A stretch of DNA of 59,510 nt from Spirochaetia bacterium (GTDB taxonomy: Bacteria > Spirochaetota > Leptospiria > Turneriellales > JAOUOS01), in NCBI GenBank assembly GCA_029880265.1, contig JAOUOT010000017.1:1-59510 (forward strand). The letters are read 5' to 3'. This document shows, one piece after another, positions 35,994 through 44,603 of this stretch (positions within the stretch are counted from its first letter, which is position 1; each line of letters starts with the position of its first letter). The position numbers and the translations under genes were made by a program. The notes beneath the pieces were generated by a model that saw only the letters and a program-made list of their open reading frames with translations, ran no database searches and was not told the origin of the DNA.

Positions 35994-36767
35994 TTATTCA
36001 AGAACCCAGAGAAAGCCTTTTGTGATATAGAAAATGGCAATCACTAAGATACTTATCGAAAAAAAGATTTTCAACATTCTTTCGGGCAGAAATTGCGAAA
36101 GATAAGGGCCTATTTGCCCGCCAATAATTACGCCGGTGCCGGTAAAAAGCCAAAGCTCCCATAAAATCATTCCCGCGTATAAATTTAATATTGTGATAAT
36201 CCAGTCGCCGGTGGCCTCTACTAAAATTGCTGTAGCGTTGGCCTTCTTTGTTTTTAGCCCCATCCCCTTCTCTAATAAAGGCTGCGAGATTTCGCATATA
36301 CCGCTGCCCGTAGAAGCCGAAAACAATCCCCCTATGGGAGGTATCCACATATACTTATAAATATCTTCGACAGGAATGGTTTCTCTCTGCCCAAATTTCA
36401 TTTTTATGGCGCTGTAAAGCTGCAGGGTGGCGAGCCCTAAAATAATAAATCCTAATACCATTTTAAGAAAATGTTCATTGATGATTAGTAATATATGGTT
36501 TCCTATAACGACCCCGGGAATTGTAAGCATTATAATTGTAAAGCCTATGGCCAGATCCGCTTTTTTATAAATTAAATACCGAATGGCCCCGCTTGTCATA
36601 CCGACGGTTTCGGTCGCAATGCCCGTCGCCACGGCGTTTTGAAGGGGTACGTTTAAAAAAATATTATAGATAGGCTGAAATAAAACCCCCCCCGAAAAAC
36701 CCGAAGAGTTTGCCAGTATGGCAATAACCACCGAAATCGGAAACATGTACCAGTATTCAAATGTCAT
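35994..36767 (-). CDS. TauE/SafE-family anion (sulfite/organosulfonate) exporter
   Basis: A 257-residue inner-membrane protein with about eight TMs. NSSGFSGGVLFQPIYNIFLNV and AVATGIATETVGMTSGAIRY in the first repeat, and the related IPPIGGLFSASTGSGICEISQPLL and ANATAILVEATGD in the second, are family signatures. Members export sulfite, thiosulfate or sulfoacetate, or import some sulfur compounds. The thiol-type ArsR gene next to it supports a sulfur-linked role. It follows the HAMP gene by nine bases. The substrate is not determined. Confidence 0.83.
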   Translation of the reverse strand: MTFEYWYMFPISVVIAILANSSGFSGGVLFQPIYNIFLNVPLQNAVATGIATETVGMTSGAIRYLIYKKADLAIGFTIIMLTIPGVVIGNHILLIINEHFLKMVLGFIILGLATLQLYSAIKMKFGQRETIPVEDIYKYMWIPPIGGLFSASTGSGICEISQPLLEKGMGLKTKKANATAILVEATGDWIITILNLYAGMILWELWLFTGTGVIIGGQIGPYLSQFLPERMLKIFFSISILVIAIFYITKGFLWVLE

Positions 36768-36776
36768 AATTCATAC

Positions 36777-37565
36777 TCAGCGAAAAATTTCTTCATCAGG
36801 CATCTGAAACACCTTGTACAAATCAACAAAAGCCTGCAGTGCGGTTAAGTCGGTCTGCATACTTTTTAAAGTATCGTTAATTTCTTTGCCCGTATCTACC
36901 ACTCTAATAATATTTTTTCTGTTAATCTTTTTTTCAGATGCCGCTTTTTGTATTTCAGGATTAACAAAATTCTCTTGCACCTGAACGTTTATATACTCTA
37001 TTTTCTTTCTCAACTGTACCAGTTCGCCCCTTATTTGTAAAATTAAATCTTGCAGATTTACGCTCATTTCATTGATTAAATTCCCTATCTGCCCTATTTC
37101 ATCTTCTGATTTCACCGGCACAGAGGCGCTTAGGTCTCCCTCGGCAATCTGTTTTGTCGCTTTAACCATTTCTTCCAGGGGCGATACGATATCTTTAATA
37201 AACATAAAGAAGGCACCGGTGATTGCCACAGATACAACTAAAAGCATTAAGATCATGCGAATTTGTAAATCTGTTACGGTATCAAATACAGACGCTTTTT
37301 TGATTTTGTTCTCTACAATATCGTTTGCCTGTTCTTCGCCCACTTCGCGAATAAGCTCTTTTTTTAGGCTTGAAAAAAATGAATTCTTAAAAGCGGGGCT
37401 TCCCAATTCAAGAATAATTTCTGCGCTTACTGAAATAGAAACAATTGCGGTTAAAAAAAAATACAATAAAAGTTTTTTTTTCAACCTGGACATAGGCTGC
37501 TTTTGAGGGAAAAATGTTTCCCATACTTTTATGATATTTTCTTTAGTTAAAGTTATTATTTTCAC
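36777..37565 (-). CDS. HAMP-domain membrane protein without output domain
   Basis: A 262-residue protein. TM1 is at about residues 29-49, followed by a short periplasmic segment of 45 residues rich in Lys/Glu and TM2 at about 101-124. HAMP follows at about 125-177 (VSPLEEMVKATKQIAEGDLSASVPVKSEDEIGQIGNLINEM). The C-terminal 85 residues are helical but lack HisKA, GGDEF or an MCP tip. It could act as a regulatory subunit for another receptor. It is the first gene of the operon with TauE/SafE, ArsR and TsaC. The 272-bp upstream gap (37566-37837) is shared with the divergent barrel gene. Confidence 0.75.
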   Translation of the reverse strand: MKIITLTKENIIKVWETFFPQKQPMSRLKKKLLLYFFLTAIVSISVSAEIILELGSPAFKNSFFSSLKKELIREVGEEQANDIVENKIKKASVFDTVTDLQIRMILMLLVVSVAITGAFFMFIKDIVSPLEEMVKATKQIAEGDLSASVPVKSEDEIGQIGNLINEMSVNLQDLILQIRGELVQLRKKIEYINVQVQENFVNPEIQKAASEKKINRKNIIRVVDTGKEINDTLKSMQTDLTALQAFVDLYKVFQMPDEEIFR

Positions 37566-37837
37566 AATGATTCAACTGTCTTTTTCGTCTGATATTTACT
37601 CTTAAATTCCTATTTTTTTTCCCGGCATTTTTCAATTTTTCGCATATCATAGCCAATTTTACATATAAAGCCATATAGTCAGCAATTTTTATCTTTTTGA
37701 TATTATCGGCTGATAAATATCTATACTTGGGGATATGTTTAGGTTTTATGGTATATTTTCATGCAACTATCTGATACCTGGCGCCCGATAGATAATTATT
37801 TTGCTTTTCAAATAGAAAAGCGCATATTAGATGTACC

Positions 37838-38878
37838 GTGGCCGTTAAAAGAAAAATCTCACTCTGGGCGTTTTTATTTTTTATTGCGCCTGCCTTGTAT
37901 TCGGCTGAAACTATTTACAGGCCATATGACGTTTATTTTCCGGGGGCGCGAAGCGCCGGCGCGGGCGGCACAAGCGCGGCCAATATTGATTCAATCGGTA
38001 TGCTGCCCGGCAATACCGCTTATCTGGCAGAAATTAACCATTCGGCTTTATCTCTCGGGTTTGACGCTCAAACCCGAATCACTTCGCTAAATACCAAACT
38101 CTCTATAAAACCGCAATATCTACCGATTATTGCTCTTGGTTTTCCCGTACATACCAATTCAGGCGCGGGTATTATGATTTACAGCCCTTTTCAGCGATAC
38201 TTTCCCGACGGCGATTTTCTTATGTATAATATAGAAGGCGCCTTCGCTCATACCGTATCAGAGAATTTAAGCATAGGCGTATCTTGCGGCGTCGCTTTGG
38301 GCATACAGGCAAAAGAATATTTTGGAACCGGATTTTCATACGGCGCTGCTTTTCTTTTCAGACATAACCTTTTTGACGCCGGTTTGCATATAAAACCCGG
38401 CGCGACACTGAAATATAAACCTTTCGCAAACGGAAAAAACCTGAAAGAAAGCATGCCGCACATCATAAGAGCGGGCGTTTCAAAAAAACTGAACTCTATA
38501 AAGTTCTCTTTCGACCTGCAGTATAACGAATACTCTTACATATATTTCATCGAAGATGAACAAAATCTGGCGCCTGATTTTGAAAAAGGTTTTTTGGGAC
38601 GAATAAACATGCACGCCGGTTTTGACTTTTTGCTTTCTTTCTGGAAGGGGCTTCATTTTAGAACAGGCTTTTTAACCGACGATTATTATGACCATACGGG
38701 AAAAAACGAGAAGCAGATACTGTTTACCTTAGGCTTCGGAGGTTTTGCAGGCTCTGATCTATGGGAAGAAAAACTTAAAATCGATATTTCATTAATCTCT
38801 GCCTATCTTCCTTCTTTTTTCTGGAAAAAATCTCATCAAATTGAAAAATTTCAAGCTACAATAGAGTTTGTCTTCTAG
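37838..38878 (+). CDS. Predicted outer-membrane beta-barrel protein
   Basis: A 346-residue protein with a signal peptide (about 8-23, LWAFLFFIAPALYSA) and then GARSAGAGGTSAANIDSIGML, the N-terminal plug-type segment of the UPF0164/PorV/FadL-like barrels. The rest is amphipathic strands in alternating pattern (LSIGVSCGVALGIQ, HAGFDFLLSFW). It ends with a terminal phenylalanine strand (ATIEFVF), a typical barrel-assembly signal. It may transport hydrophobic compounds or help secretion, like other family members. The start is GTG at 37838 and could be wrong by some codons. Its last four bases overlap the convergent hybrid kinase gene. Confidence 0.68.
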   Translation: MAVKRKISLWAFLFFIAPALYSAETIYRPYDVYFPGARSAGAGGTSAANIDSIGMLPGNTAYLAEINHSALSLGFDAQTRITSLNTKLSIKPQYLPIIALGFPVHTNSGAGIMIYSPFQRYFPDGDFLMYNIEGAFAHTVSENLSIGVSCGVALGIQAKEYFGTGFSYGAAFLFRHNLFDAGLHIKPGATLKYKPFANGKNLKESMPHIIRAGVSKKLNSIKFSFDLQYNEYSYIYFIEDEQNLAPDFEKGFLGRINMHAGFDFLLSFWKGLHFRTGFLTDDYYDHTGKNEKQILFTLGFGGFAGSDLWEEKLKIDISLISAYLPSFFWKKSHQIEKFQATIEFVF

Positions 38879-40902
38879 AGAAGACACAACTGGCTAATAT
38901 ATCTTTTAATTGTTTTTAATAAAATATCATGATTTATCGGTTTTGGCAAAAAGTCGTTGCAGCCGGCTATTTTTGTTTTTTCAATATCGCCCGCCATGAC
39001 ATCGGCGGTAAGCGCAATAATCGGCATTTTTCTTCTGGAGCCTTTCAGAATTTCAAGAAAGCGGATGGCTTCTGTCGCATGCAGACCGTCTAAAACCGGC
39101 ATTTGCATATCCATTAAAATTAAATCAATATTATCGTTCTCTTTATATCTCATGACGGCTTTGCTTCCGTCTTCGACGATTTCAACATTGTACCCGGCGC
39201 TTTCAATAACTTTTCTTGCCAAAAGCTGGTTTACAGGATTATCTTCGGCCACTAAAATACGAAAACGGCTGTTGTCTTCATCTTCAGTATTATAAGATAT
39301 AGAAATTTTATCTTCTAACTCTGACTGTAATATCTCTTTTTCAGCCTTTTCGTATGGTATCTCAAAATAAAAAACCGTACCGTGATTTTCGCCGGTTTTT
39401 GATTTCACTCTTATCTCGCCGCCCATTAAATGAACTAGTTTTTTGCAAATCGCAAGGCCAAGCCCCGTTCCGCCATATTTATTTGTAATTGACCCCTGGG
39501 CCTGCTTAAAAGGCTTAAAAACATCGTCGATACTTTCTTCGGGTATGCCTATTCCCGTATCTTTTACGTAAAATTCAATTTTCTTTTCATCTTTTAGCCG
39601 AGCGCCTAATTCAATATGGCCCTCATGCGTAAATTTTATAGCGTTACCGACTAAATTATTCAGTATCTGTTTTAACCTGAAAGGATCGACTATTATATAA
39701 TCTTCATGCATTTCTTTTATTTCTATTCTAAAATCAAGGTCTTTTCCTTTAGATTTCATAAACATCTCGGCAATTTCTGAGATATCGTCCATGAGCGTTC
39801 TTAAAGAGTACGGCATTTTTTCTATCTGCATTTCTCCGGCTTCAATTTTTGAAATATCAAGAATATCGTTAATCAGCATCATCAAAAGATCAGAGCTTCT
39901 CTTTATCATTTCAAGATATTGTTTCTGTTCGGGCGGATGTTCTTCTTTTAGAAGCAGTCTTGTAAAACCCACAATGCCGTTTAAAGGCGTTCTTAGATCA
40001 TGCGACATGGCCGCTAAAAAATCAGATTTCATTTTAGCCGCTTCTTCTGATTTCTCTTTAGCCGTTTTTAGAGCCTCTTCGGTTTCTTTTCTTCGGGTTA
40101 TGTCTCTCATGATGCCTACGCTGATAATAGAGCCGTCTGGCTGCGTAAAATAACTGCCGTTTGCTTCTACCGCAAAAACCTGACCGTCTTTTTTCAGGCA
40201 TAACGTTTCAATATAAGAATTTTCAATTAAAGAATAATTTTCTTCATATATTTTTTTCAGTATTCGTTGAATCTTGGGTTTTTCCTGAGTTGCCACAAAA
40301 TCAAAAACGCTCATTTTTTTAATTTCGCCTTCGTTATATTCGAAAGTCTCTTTAAAAGCCTTGTTTGAAAAAAGAATTTTTCCTTTTTCGTTGAATCCGA
40401 AAATCAAATCGGTCGAATTTTCAATAATATCTTTTAAATTTTTCTCGCTTTCGGCTAAAGCTTCTATCGCGCGTTCTTTTTCTTTTCGGTTATTTTCTCT
40501 TTTTAAGACTTCGTTAAAAATCAGCGGCAAAAGATTAAGATAAGAGCCGGTCAAATCTTTTACAAGATAATCAGAAACCCCCATTTTTAAAGCTTCAACC
40601 GCGGCTTCGGTTGAATCGGAACCCGTCAATATAATCTTAGGCATGTCTATATTTTCAGCTATCAACTGTCTGCATAACTCAAGGCCCGAAATACCCGGTA
40701 GCCCGTGATCGGTTACAAGCAAATCAAAGCCCGACGAATTTTTCTCTATCGCCTCTATCGCCTCTAAAGCCTCTTCGCCTCGTTCGCATTCAACAATTTC
40801 GCACTCAAATTTGGCTCTTTTTAAAAATCGCTTAAAGACAATTCTGTCGTTTTCATTATCTTCAACAAGCAGAAGCTTTATTTTCTCGTCAGCCTTTTTC
40901 AT
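38875..40902 (-). CDS. Hybrid sensor histidine kinase (REC-PAS-HisKA-HATPase-REC)
   Basis: A soluble 675-residue kinase with no TM. Receiver 1 is at about 8-125 (LLVEDNENDR, LLVTDHGLPG with phospho-Asp, ILTGSDS, YLVKD). PAS is at about 155-275 (DIIENSTDLIFGFNEKGKIL). HisKA has MSHDLRTPLNGI (phospho-His). HATPase has LNNLVGNAIKF, DTGIGI and YGGTGLGLAI. Receiver 2 has ILVAEDNPVN, LILMDMQMP and PIIALTAD, ending near the C-terminus. It receives phosphoryl groups through receiver 1 and can pass them on via receiver 2, probably to an HPt protein. Its ATG overlaps the stop of the response-regulator gene by four bases. Confidence 0.92.
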   Translation of the reverse strand: MKKADEKIKLLLVEDNENDRIVFKRFLKRAKFECEIVECERGEEALEAIEAIEKNSSGFDLLVTDHGLPGISGLELCRQLIAENIDMPKIILTGSDSTEAAVEALKMGVSDYLVKDLTGSYLNLLPLIFNEVLKRENNRKEKERAIEALAESEKNLKDIIENSTDLIFGFNEKGKILFSNKAFKETFEYNEGEIKKMSVFDFVATQEKPKIQRILKKIYEENYSLIENSYIETLCLKKDGQVFAVEANGSYFTQPDGSIISVGIMRDITRRKETEEALKTAKEKSEEAAKMKSDFLAAMSHDLRTPLNGIVGFTRLLLKEEHPPEQKQYLEMIKRSSDLLMMLINDILDISKIEAGEMQIEKMPYSLRTLMDDISEIAEMFMKSKGKDLDFRIEIKEMHEDYIIVDPFRLKQILNNLVGNAIKFTHEGHIELGARLKDEKKIEFYVKDTGIGIPEESIDDVFKPFKQAQGSITNKYGGTGLGLAICKKLVHLMGGEIRVKSKTGENHGTVFYFEIPYEKAEKEILQSELEDKISISYNTEDEDNSRFRILVAEDNPVNQLLARKVIESAGYNVEIVEDGSKAVMRYKENDNIDLILMDMQMPVLDGLHATEAIRFLEILKGSRRKMPIIALTADVMAGDIEKTKIAGCNDFLPKPINHDILLKTIKRYISQLCLL

Positions 40903-41348
40903 ACGAAACTAAACTCTGGCTGTTCTACCAGCTCCCAAAATATATTGATTGTCTTTACCGCTTCGGCAAAATTATCAAAACCAACCGGCTTTACGATATA
41001 GGCCGTAATATTTAAATCGTAACCCTTAAGTTTATCTTCATCGGCTTTTGAAGTGGTTAAAATCATCACGGGCAGTTTTTCAAATTTTTTATCTTCCCTT
41101 ATGTGCCTTAAAGCCGTCAAACCGTCCATTTTGGGCATATTTATATCAAGCAAAACCAGGCCGGGCCTCGGAGCCGAAGATTCGTCGCTGTACTTTCCTC
41201 TATGAAAAAGAAAATCAAGGCATTCTTCTCCGTCGTTTACTACATACAGCGGGTTGGCGATTTTATACTTCTTCCAGGCTCTTTTTGTGGCCAGAATATC
41301 GTGTTCATTGTCTTCGGCCATAAGAACCGTAAATGTTTTATTGTTCAT
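40899..41348 (-). CDS. Single-domain response regulator, Rcp1-like
   Basis: A 149-residue receiver with acidic pocket AEDNEHD, phospho-Asp in VLLDINMPKMDGL (about residue 68), Thr in ILTTSKADED and Lys in YIVKPVGF. Two short inserts (LFHRGKYSDESSAPRPG and the C-terminal VKTINIFWELV) are typical of Rcp1-type regulators that partner phytochrome-like kinases. There is no DNA-binding domain. It overlaps the upstream kinase gene by 11 bp and the downstream hybrid kinase gene by four, so the three form one relay operon. Confidence 0.9.
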   Translation of the reverse strand: MNNKTFTVLMAEDNEHDILATKRAWKKYKIANPLYVVNDGEECLDFLFHRGKYSDESSAPRPGLVLLDINMPKMDGLTALRHIREDKKFEKLPVMILTTSKADEDKLKGYDLNITAYIVKPVGFDNFAEAVKTINIFWELVEQPEFSFV

Positions 41349-43557
41349 AAGTTTTCTCCATTTCTCTTTGTTTTTTTAATAATGTAACATAAAAAGTACT
41401 GCCCTCTTCGGGAACCGATTCAAGATATAAGCTGCCCCCTAATTTTTCGACGGCCTTCTTTACAATGGCCAGGCCGATTCCTGTTCCCTCGTATTCTTTT
41501 TGGGTATGCAGTCTCTGAAAAACCTTAAATATCTGTTGTTGATATTTAGGCGCGATTCCTATGCCGTTGTCTTTTACGAATATTTCGCAGTGTCCGTTCT
41601 TTTCTGATTTTAAACCAATATCAATTATTTTATTTTTTGATTTGTTAAACTTTACGCCGTTTATGATTAAATTCTGAAAGACCTGTTTTAATAGCAAGGG
41701 CTCGGCCTCTAAAGCGGGAAGCTTATCTTCTATTTTAATTTCTACTTCTTTCGGAAAATTTAAAGAGCGTATCAGATTTTCAAAAAATGTTCTCATCTCT
41801 AATTTTTCGATACCTGTTTCTTTTCTTCCTACGCGCGAGAACTCAAGCAAATCGTTTACTAAATCTTCGCTTTGCTGCACCGCTTCTGACATTTTTTCAA
41901 GATATACCTTTTGATCTCCGTCTAAAGAATCTTTGAGATCTTCAGAAAGAAAATCGGCGTAATTATGAATGGCTCTTAAGGGCGATTTTAAATCGTGAGA
42001 TACCACATAGGCGTACTGCGAAAGTTCTTCGTTGGCCTCTATTAATTCCTGAGCGCGCCGCTGCATTTGCTGATAGGCCCTCGCCAATTCATTTTCAATC
42101 GTTTTTCTGTTTGTAATATCTATATGGGTTCCTAAAATTCCGTAGATATTTTTTTCTTTATCGACAAGCGGCGTCTTTGTCGATTGAAGCCATATTTTTT
42201 CGTCATTTTTTAATTTAATAGATTCTTCATAGTTTGTGCTTTCTTTGCCGCTTTCTAAAACCCTTTTATCGGTTTTAATAGAATTTTCATAATTATTCGC
42301 CCATTTCAACTGATCGTCGGTTTTACCCGTTATTTCTTTCGGAGATTTTAATTCAATTTTTTCGGCAAAAGCTTTATTGCACCCCATATATTGCAGGTCT
42401 CTGTCTTTCCAGTAAACCCATACGGGCACCGCGTTTAATATGCCATTTAAAAGGTTGTTTGTTTCATAATTTTTCTTATTCATTTCGTCGAGAGAGAGAT
42501 TTACCTTATACAATTTTACCATAAAAATCAATAAGGCAGATACCGCTATTGCCATAAGCGCGGTAGCCAGCCAAAAATTAAAATATTGATCAGAAATTCT
42601 TTTTTCTAAGAAATATATTAACAACAAATCTATTTCTCTTTGCATGGTCAAAGCGGCGTTCATAATAGACGCGCTTTCTTGCATGTGCCATGAAACAGTT
42701 TCTATATTTTGACCCGACTCAAGAATATTAAACGCCGAGAAAACATAATTTTCTAAAGAAGCTACCAGTTTAGTAATATTTATATTAGACGCGATATACT
42801 CTTTATTTGTCTTGTAATGAAAAAATACTTTATCAAAAGACTTTACGTTATCAAGCGCGTTTTTCATACTCTGCAGGGTAATAATATGCAATTCGTAAAA
42901 TCCTTCTTTTTCTTGTTTTTCATTTTTTGTCTTTTGCCTTAATAGATAAGCTATAATATTCAGATTTCGATTTATTTGAGGCAGCGTATCTACCGATAAA
43001 CTCTGCAGATAATATGTTTCTATCTGCGAATCTAAAACAAGCGTCGATATTTTCGATACCATATTGGCGCAGGCAAATATTTCGCGAAATAATATCTCGT
43101 AGGTTTGCATATAATTTGCCTCTAAACCGTCTTCGTTCGGATATTTTTCAGTTATTATATTTTTAATAGATTTTAAATTTTCGGTTACATTATAATATTT
43201 TGTTTCTTTAACTTTTAATAAATTATCTATAATCTCCAACGCTTTTTGCTTTTCTTTTGCTTCTATGAAATTTGAATCATGAGACCCATATAAATCTTCT
43301 TCTAAATCATGCTTAAAGCCTTTAGTTAGACTCTCTGAAATTTCATGCAATTCTTGCAGATACTTTGCCCCTTTGATTTCTTCTTGAAGCATATTTATAT
43401 TATTTGTGTTTTCTCTTAGACTGTATACGGTAGCGGCGGCCCCTAAAACAGAGGGAACGACAAAATACAAAACATATCTATATATTCGTTTCTTATGATT
43501 TTTTTTAACGTCAGATTTGCCGTTATCGTCTTTTTCATTTTGTCTTATTATTTTCAT
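41338..43557 (-). CDS. Membrane sensor histidine kinase with PAS domain
   Basis: A 739-residue protein. TM1 is at about 26-46. A large periplasmic helical domain (about 50-320) is rich in Glu/Asn/Ile, a DAHL- or four-helix-bundle-like sensor. TM2 is at about 328-348 (LATALMAIAVSALLIFMV). PAS is at about 370-490 (NAVPVWVYWKDRDLQYMGCN, ENELARA after a GILGTHIDITNRK tail). HisKA has YVVSHDLKSPLRAI (phospho-His) and the ATPase has VFQNLIINGVKF, DNGIGIAP and EGTGIGLAIVK. It is the input kinase of the three-gene relay. Its 11-bp overlap with the Rcp1-like regulator supports direct pairing. The stimulus is unknown. Confidence 0.9.
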   Translation of the reverse strand: MKIIRQNEKDDNGKSDVKKNHKKRIYRYVLYFVVPSVLGAAATVYSLRENTNNINMLQEEIKGAKYLQELHEISESLTKGFKHDLEEDLYGSHDSNFIEAKEKQKALEIIDNLLKVKETKYYNVTENLKSIKNIITEKYPNEDGLEANYMQTYEILFREIFACANMVSKISTLVLDSQIETYYLQSLSVDTLPQINRNLNIIAYLLRQKTKNEKQEKEGFYELHIITLQSMKNALDNVKSFDKVFFHYKTNKEYIASNINITKLVASLENYVFSAFNILESGQNIETVSWHMQESASIMNAALTMQREIDLLLIYFLEKRISDQYFNFWLATALMAIAVSALLIFMVKLYKVNLSLDEMNKKNYETNNLLNGILNAVPVWVYWKDRDLQYMGCNKAFAEKIELKSPKEITGKTDDQLKWANNYENSIKTDKRVLESGKESTNYEESIKLKNDEKIWLQSTKTPLVDKEKNIYGILGTHIDITNRKTIENELARAYQQMQRRAQELIEANEELSQYAYVVSHDLKSPLRAIHNYADFLSEDLKDSLDGDQKVYLEKMSEAVQQSEDLVNDLLEFSRVGRKETGIEKLEMRTFFENLIRSLNFPKEVEIKIEDKLPALEAEPLLLKQVFQNLIINGVKFNKSKNKIIDIGLKSEKNGHCEIFVKDNGIGIAPKYQQQIFKVFQRLHTQKEYEGTGIGLAIVKKAVEKLGGSLYLESVPEEGSTFYVTLLKKQREMEKTYEQ

Positions 43558-43686
43558 AAGTTTTCATATTCATCTTAAAAAACAAATCGCGATTTAATTT
43601 TCTATCTTTCAAAGACATATCATCATTTCGCATTTCAATTATACATATATTCAATTCTTATCTTTTTACAAAATGAATATACTGCC

Positions 43687-43727
43687 TGACGTCATTTTTG
43701 ACAATTTTTTATTTATTTTTGTAATAT
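43687..43727 (+). promoter_or_regulatory. Promoter-like site with TGACGTCA box
   Basis: TGACGTCA at 43687-43694 is followed after three bases by TTGACA (43698-43703) and, 18 bp later, TAATAT (43722-43727). It lies about 155 bp upstream of elbB in the 298-bp gap 43558-43855 between the divergent kinase and elbB genes. The same order, palindrome then -35, occurs at 11693-11733. Confidence 0.4.
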
Positions 43728-43749
43728 TTTTTCTTTAGACAAAAGCGTT

Positions 43750-43765
43750 TTGCGCGGCCGCGCAA
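43750..43765. promoter_or_regulatory. 16-bp GC-rich perfect palindrome upstream of elbB
   Basis: TTGCGCGGCCGCGCAA is a perfect zero-loop palindrome in otherwise AT-rich intergenic DNA, between two promoter-like sites. A protein-binding site is likelier than a hairpin because there is no loop. It is about 90 bp from the elbB start. Confidence 0.4.
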
Positions 43766-43806
43766 GATAGTACCAGTTCTTTTTACTTTGAAAATTGAAT
43801 TTAGGG

Positions 43807-43835
43807 TTGACGAAATGCCTTCTTTATCTTATATA
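43807..43835 (+). promoter_or_regulatory. Proximal sigma70-type promoter of elbB
   Basis: TTGACG (43807-43812) and TATATA (43830-43835) are 17 bp apart. A transcript would start at about 43842, giving a short leader that contains the AAGGAG ribosome-binding site (43844-43849). Confidence 0.55.
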
Positions 43836-43855
43836 TTTCTAAAAAGGAGAATATC

Positions 43856-44539
43856 ATGAAAAAAATAGCGGTTTTACTTTCAGGATGCGGAGTTTATGAC
43901 GGCTCTGAAATACACGAATCTGTTTTCACCCTTTTGGCCCTCGCTAAAAGAGACTTAGAAACTTTCTGTATGGCTCCCGATACCGAACAGCATCATGTTA
44001 TCGATCATACAAAAGGCGAAGAAATGCCAGAAAAAAGAAATGTCTTAAAAGAAGCCGCCCGAATAGCTAGAGGCGACATCAGACCCTTATCTGAAATAAC
44101 GGCAGACGATTTTGACGGCCTTGTCATACCCGGAGGTTTTGGCGCGGCCAAAAATCTGACAAAATGGGCCTTTAGCGGTCCCGACGGCGAAATTGACTTT
44201 GACGTAAAACGGGTTATTCTTCAGACAAAAGAGGCCAACAAACCTATCGCGGCCATGTGTATGGCCCCCGTTGTTCTAGCTAAGGCTTTCGCGGGTTCAG
44301 ATACAAGCGCCGTTTTAACCGTCGGCACTACCGAAGCAAAATCGCCCTACGACATCGCCGCCATCTCGCAGGGGATGGAAAGCTTAGGCGCAAAAGCAAA
44401 AATGGCGGGCGTCGAAGAGGCCATAGTCGATGCGGAAAATAAAATTGTAACCACCCCCTGCTACATGATGGACGCCCCTATTACGGCGGTTCGAAACGGC
44501 ATCGAAAAAGCAATCGCCCAATTTGAAAAGTTTTTGTAA
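43856..44539 (+). CDS. elbB: ElbB/ES1-type DJ-1 superfamily glyoxalase-like protein
   Basis: A 227-residue class-I-glutamine-amidotransferase-like protein. KIAVLLSGCGVYDGSEIHESV and IPGGFGAAKNLTKWAF are diagnostic of ElbB (isoprenoid biosynthesis protein with amidotransferase-like domain). The nucleophile elbow is AAMCMAPVVLAKA (Cys). VGTTEAKSPYDI and VTTPCYMMDAP are also conserved. E. coli ElbB has glyoxalase III-type activity, and its link to isoprenoid synthesis is indirect. AAGGAG at 43844-43849 is a strong ribosome-binding site. It is alone on the plus strand, with mazEF following. Confidence 0.9.
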   Translation: MKKIAVLLSGCGVYDGSEIHESVFTLLALAKRDLETFCMAPDTEQHHVIDHTKGEEMPEKRNVLKEAARIARGDIRPLSEITADDFDGLVIPGGFGAAKNLTKWAFSGPDGEIDFDVKRVILQTKEANKPIAAMCMAPVVLAKAFAGSDTSAVLTVGTTEAKSPYDIAAISQGMESLGAKAKMAGVEEAIVDAENKIVTTPCYMMDAPITAVRNGIEKAIAQFEKFL

Positions 44540-44586
44540 GCGATTTTCTGCGCTCGTAGAAATATAATTGACGAGCCGAAAACAAG

Positions 44587-44603
44587 TAATTACATTGTAA
44601 TTA
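44587..44603. promoter_or_regulatory. Palindromic operator candidate at the mazE start
   Basis: TAATTACA and TGTAATTA flank a single central T (44587-44603), a perfect 17-nt palindrome that ends on the A of the mazE ATG. A perfect TATAAT lies upstream at 44563-44568. The position suits autorepression by MazE/MazEF and takes the place where a ribosome-binding site would be. Confidence 0.5.

Noticed and set aside
37761..38090. Plus-strand open frame starting MQLSDTWRPID
   Set aside because: Most of it overlaps the barrel gene in another frame and has biased composition (Arg/Leu-rich). The barrel frame has a signal peptide and strand pattern.
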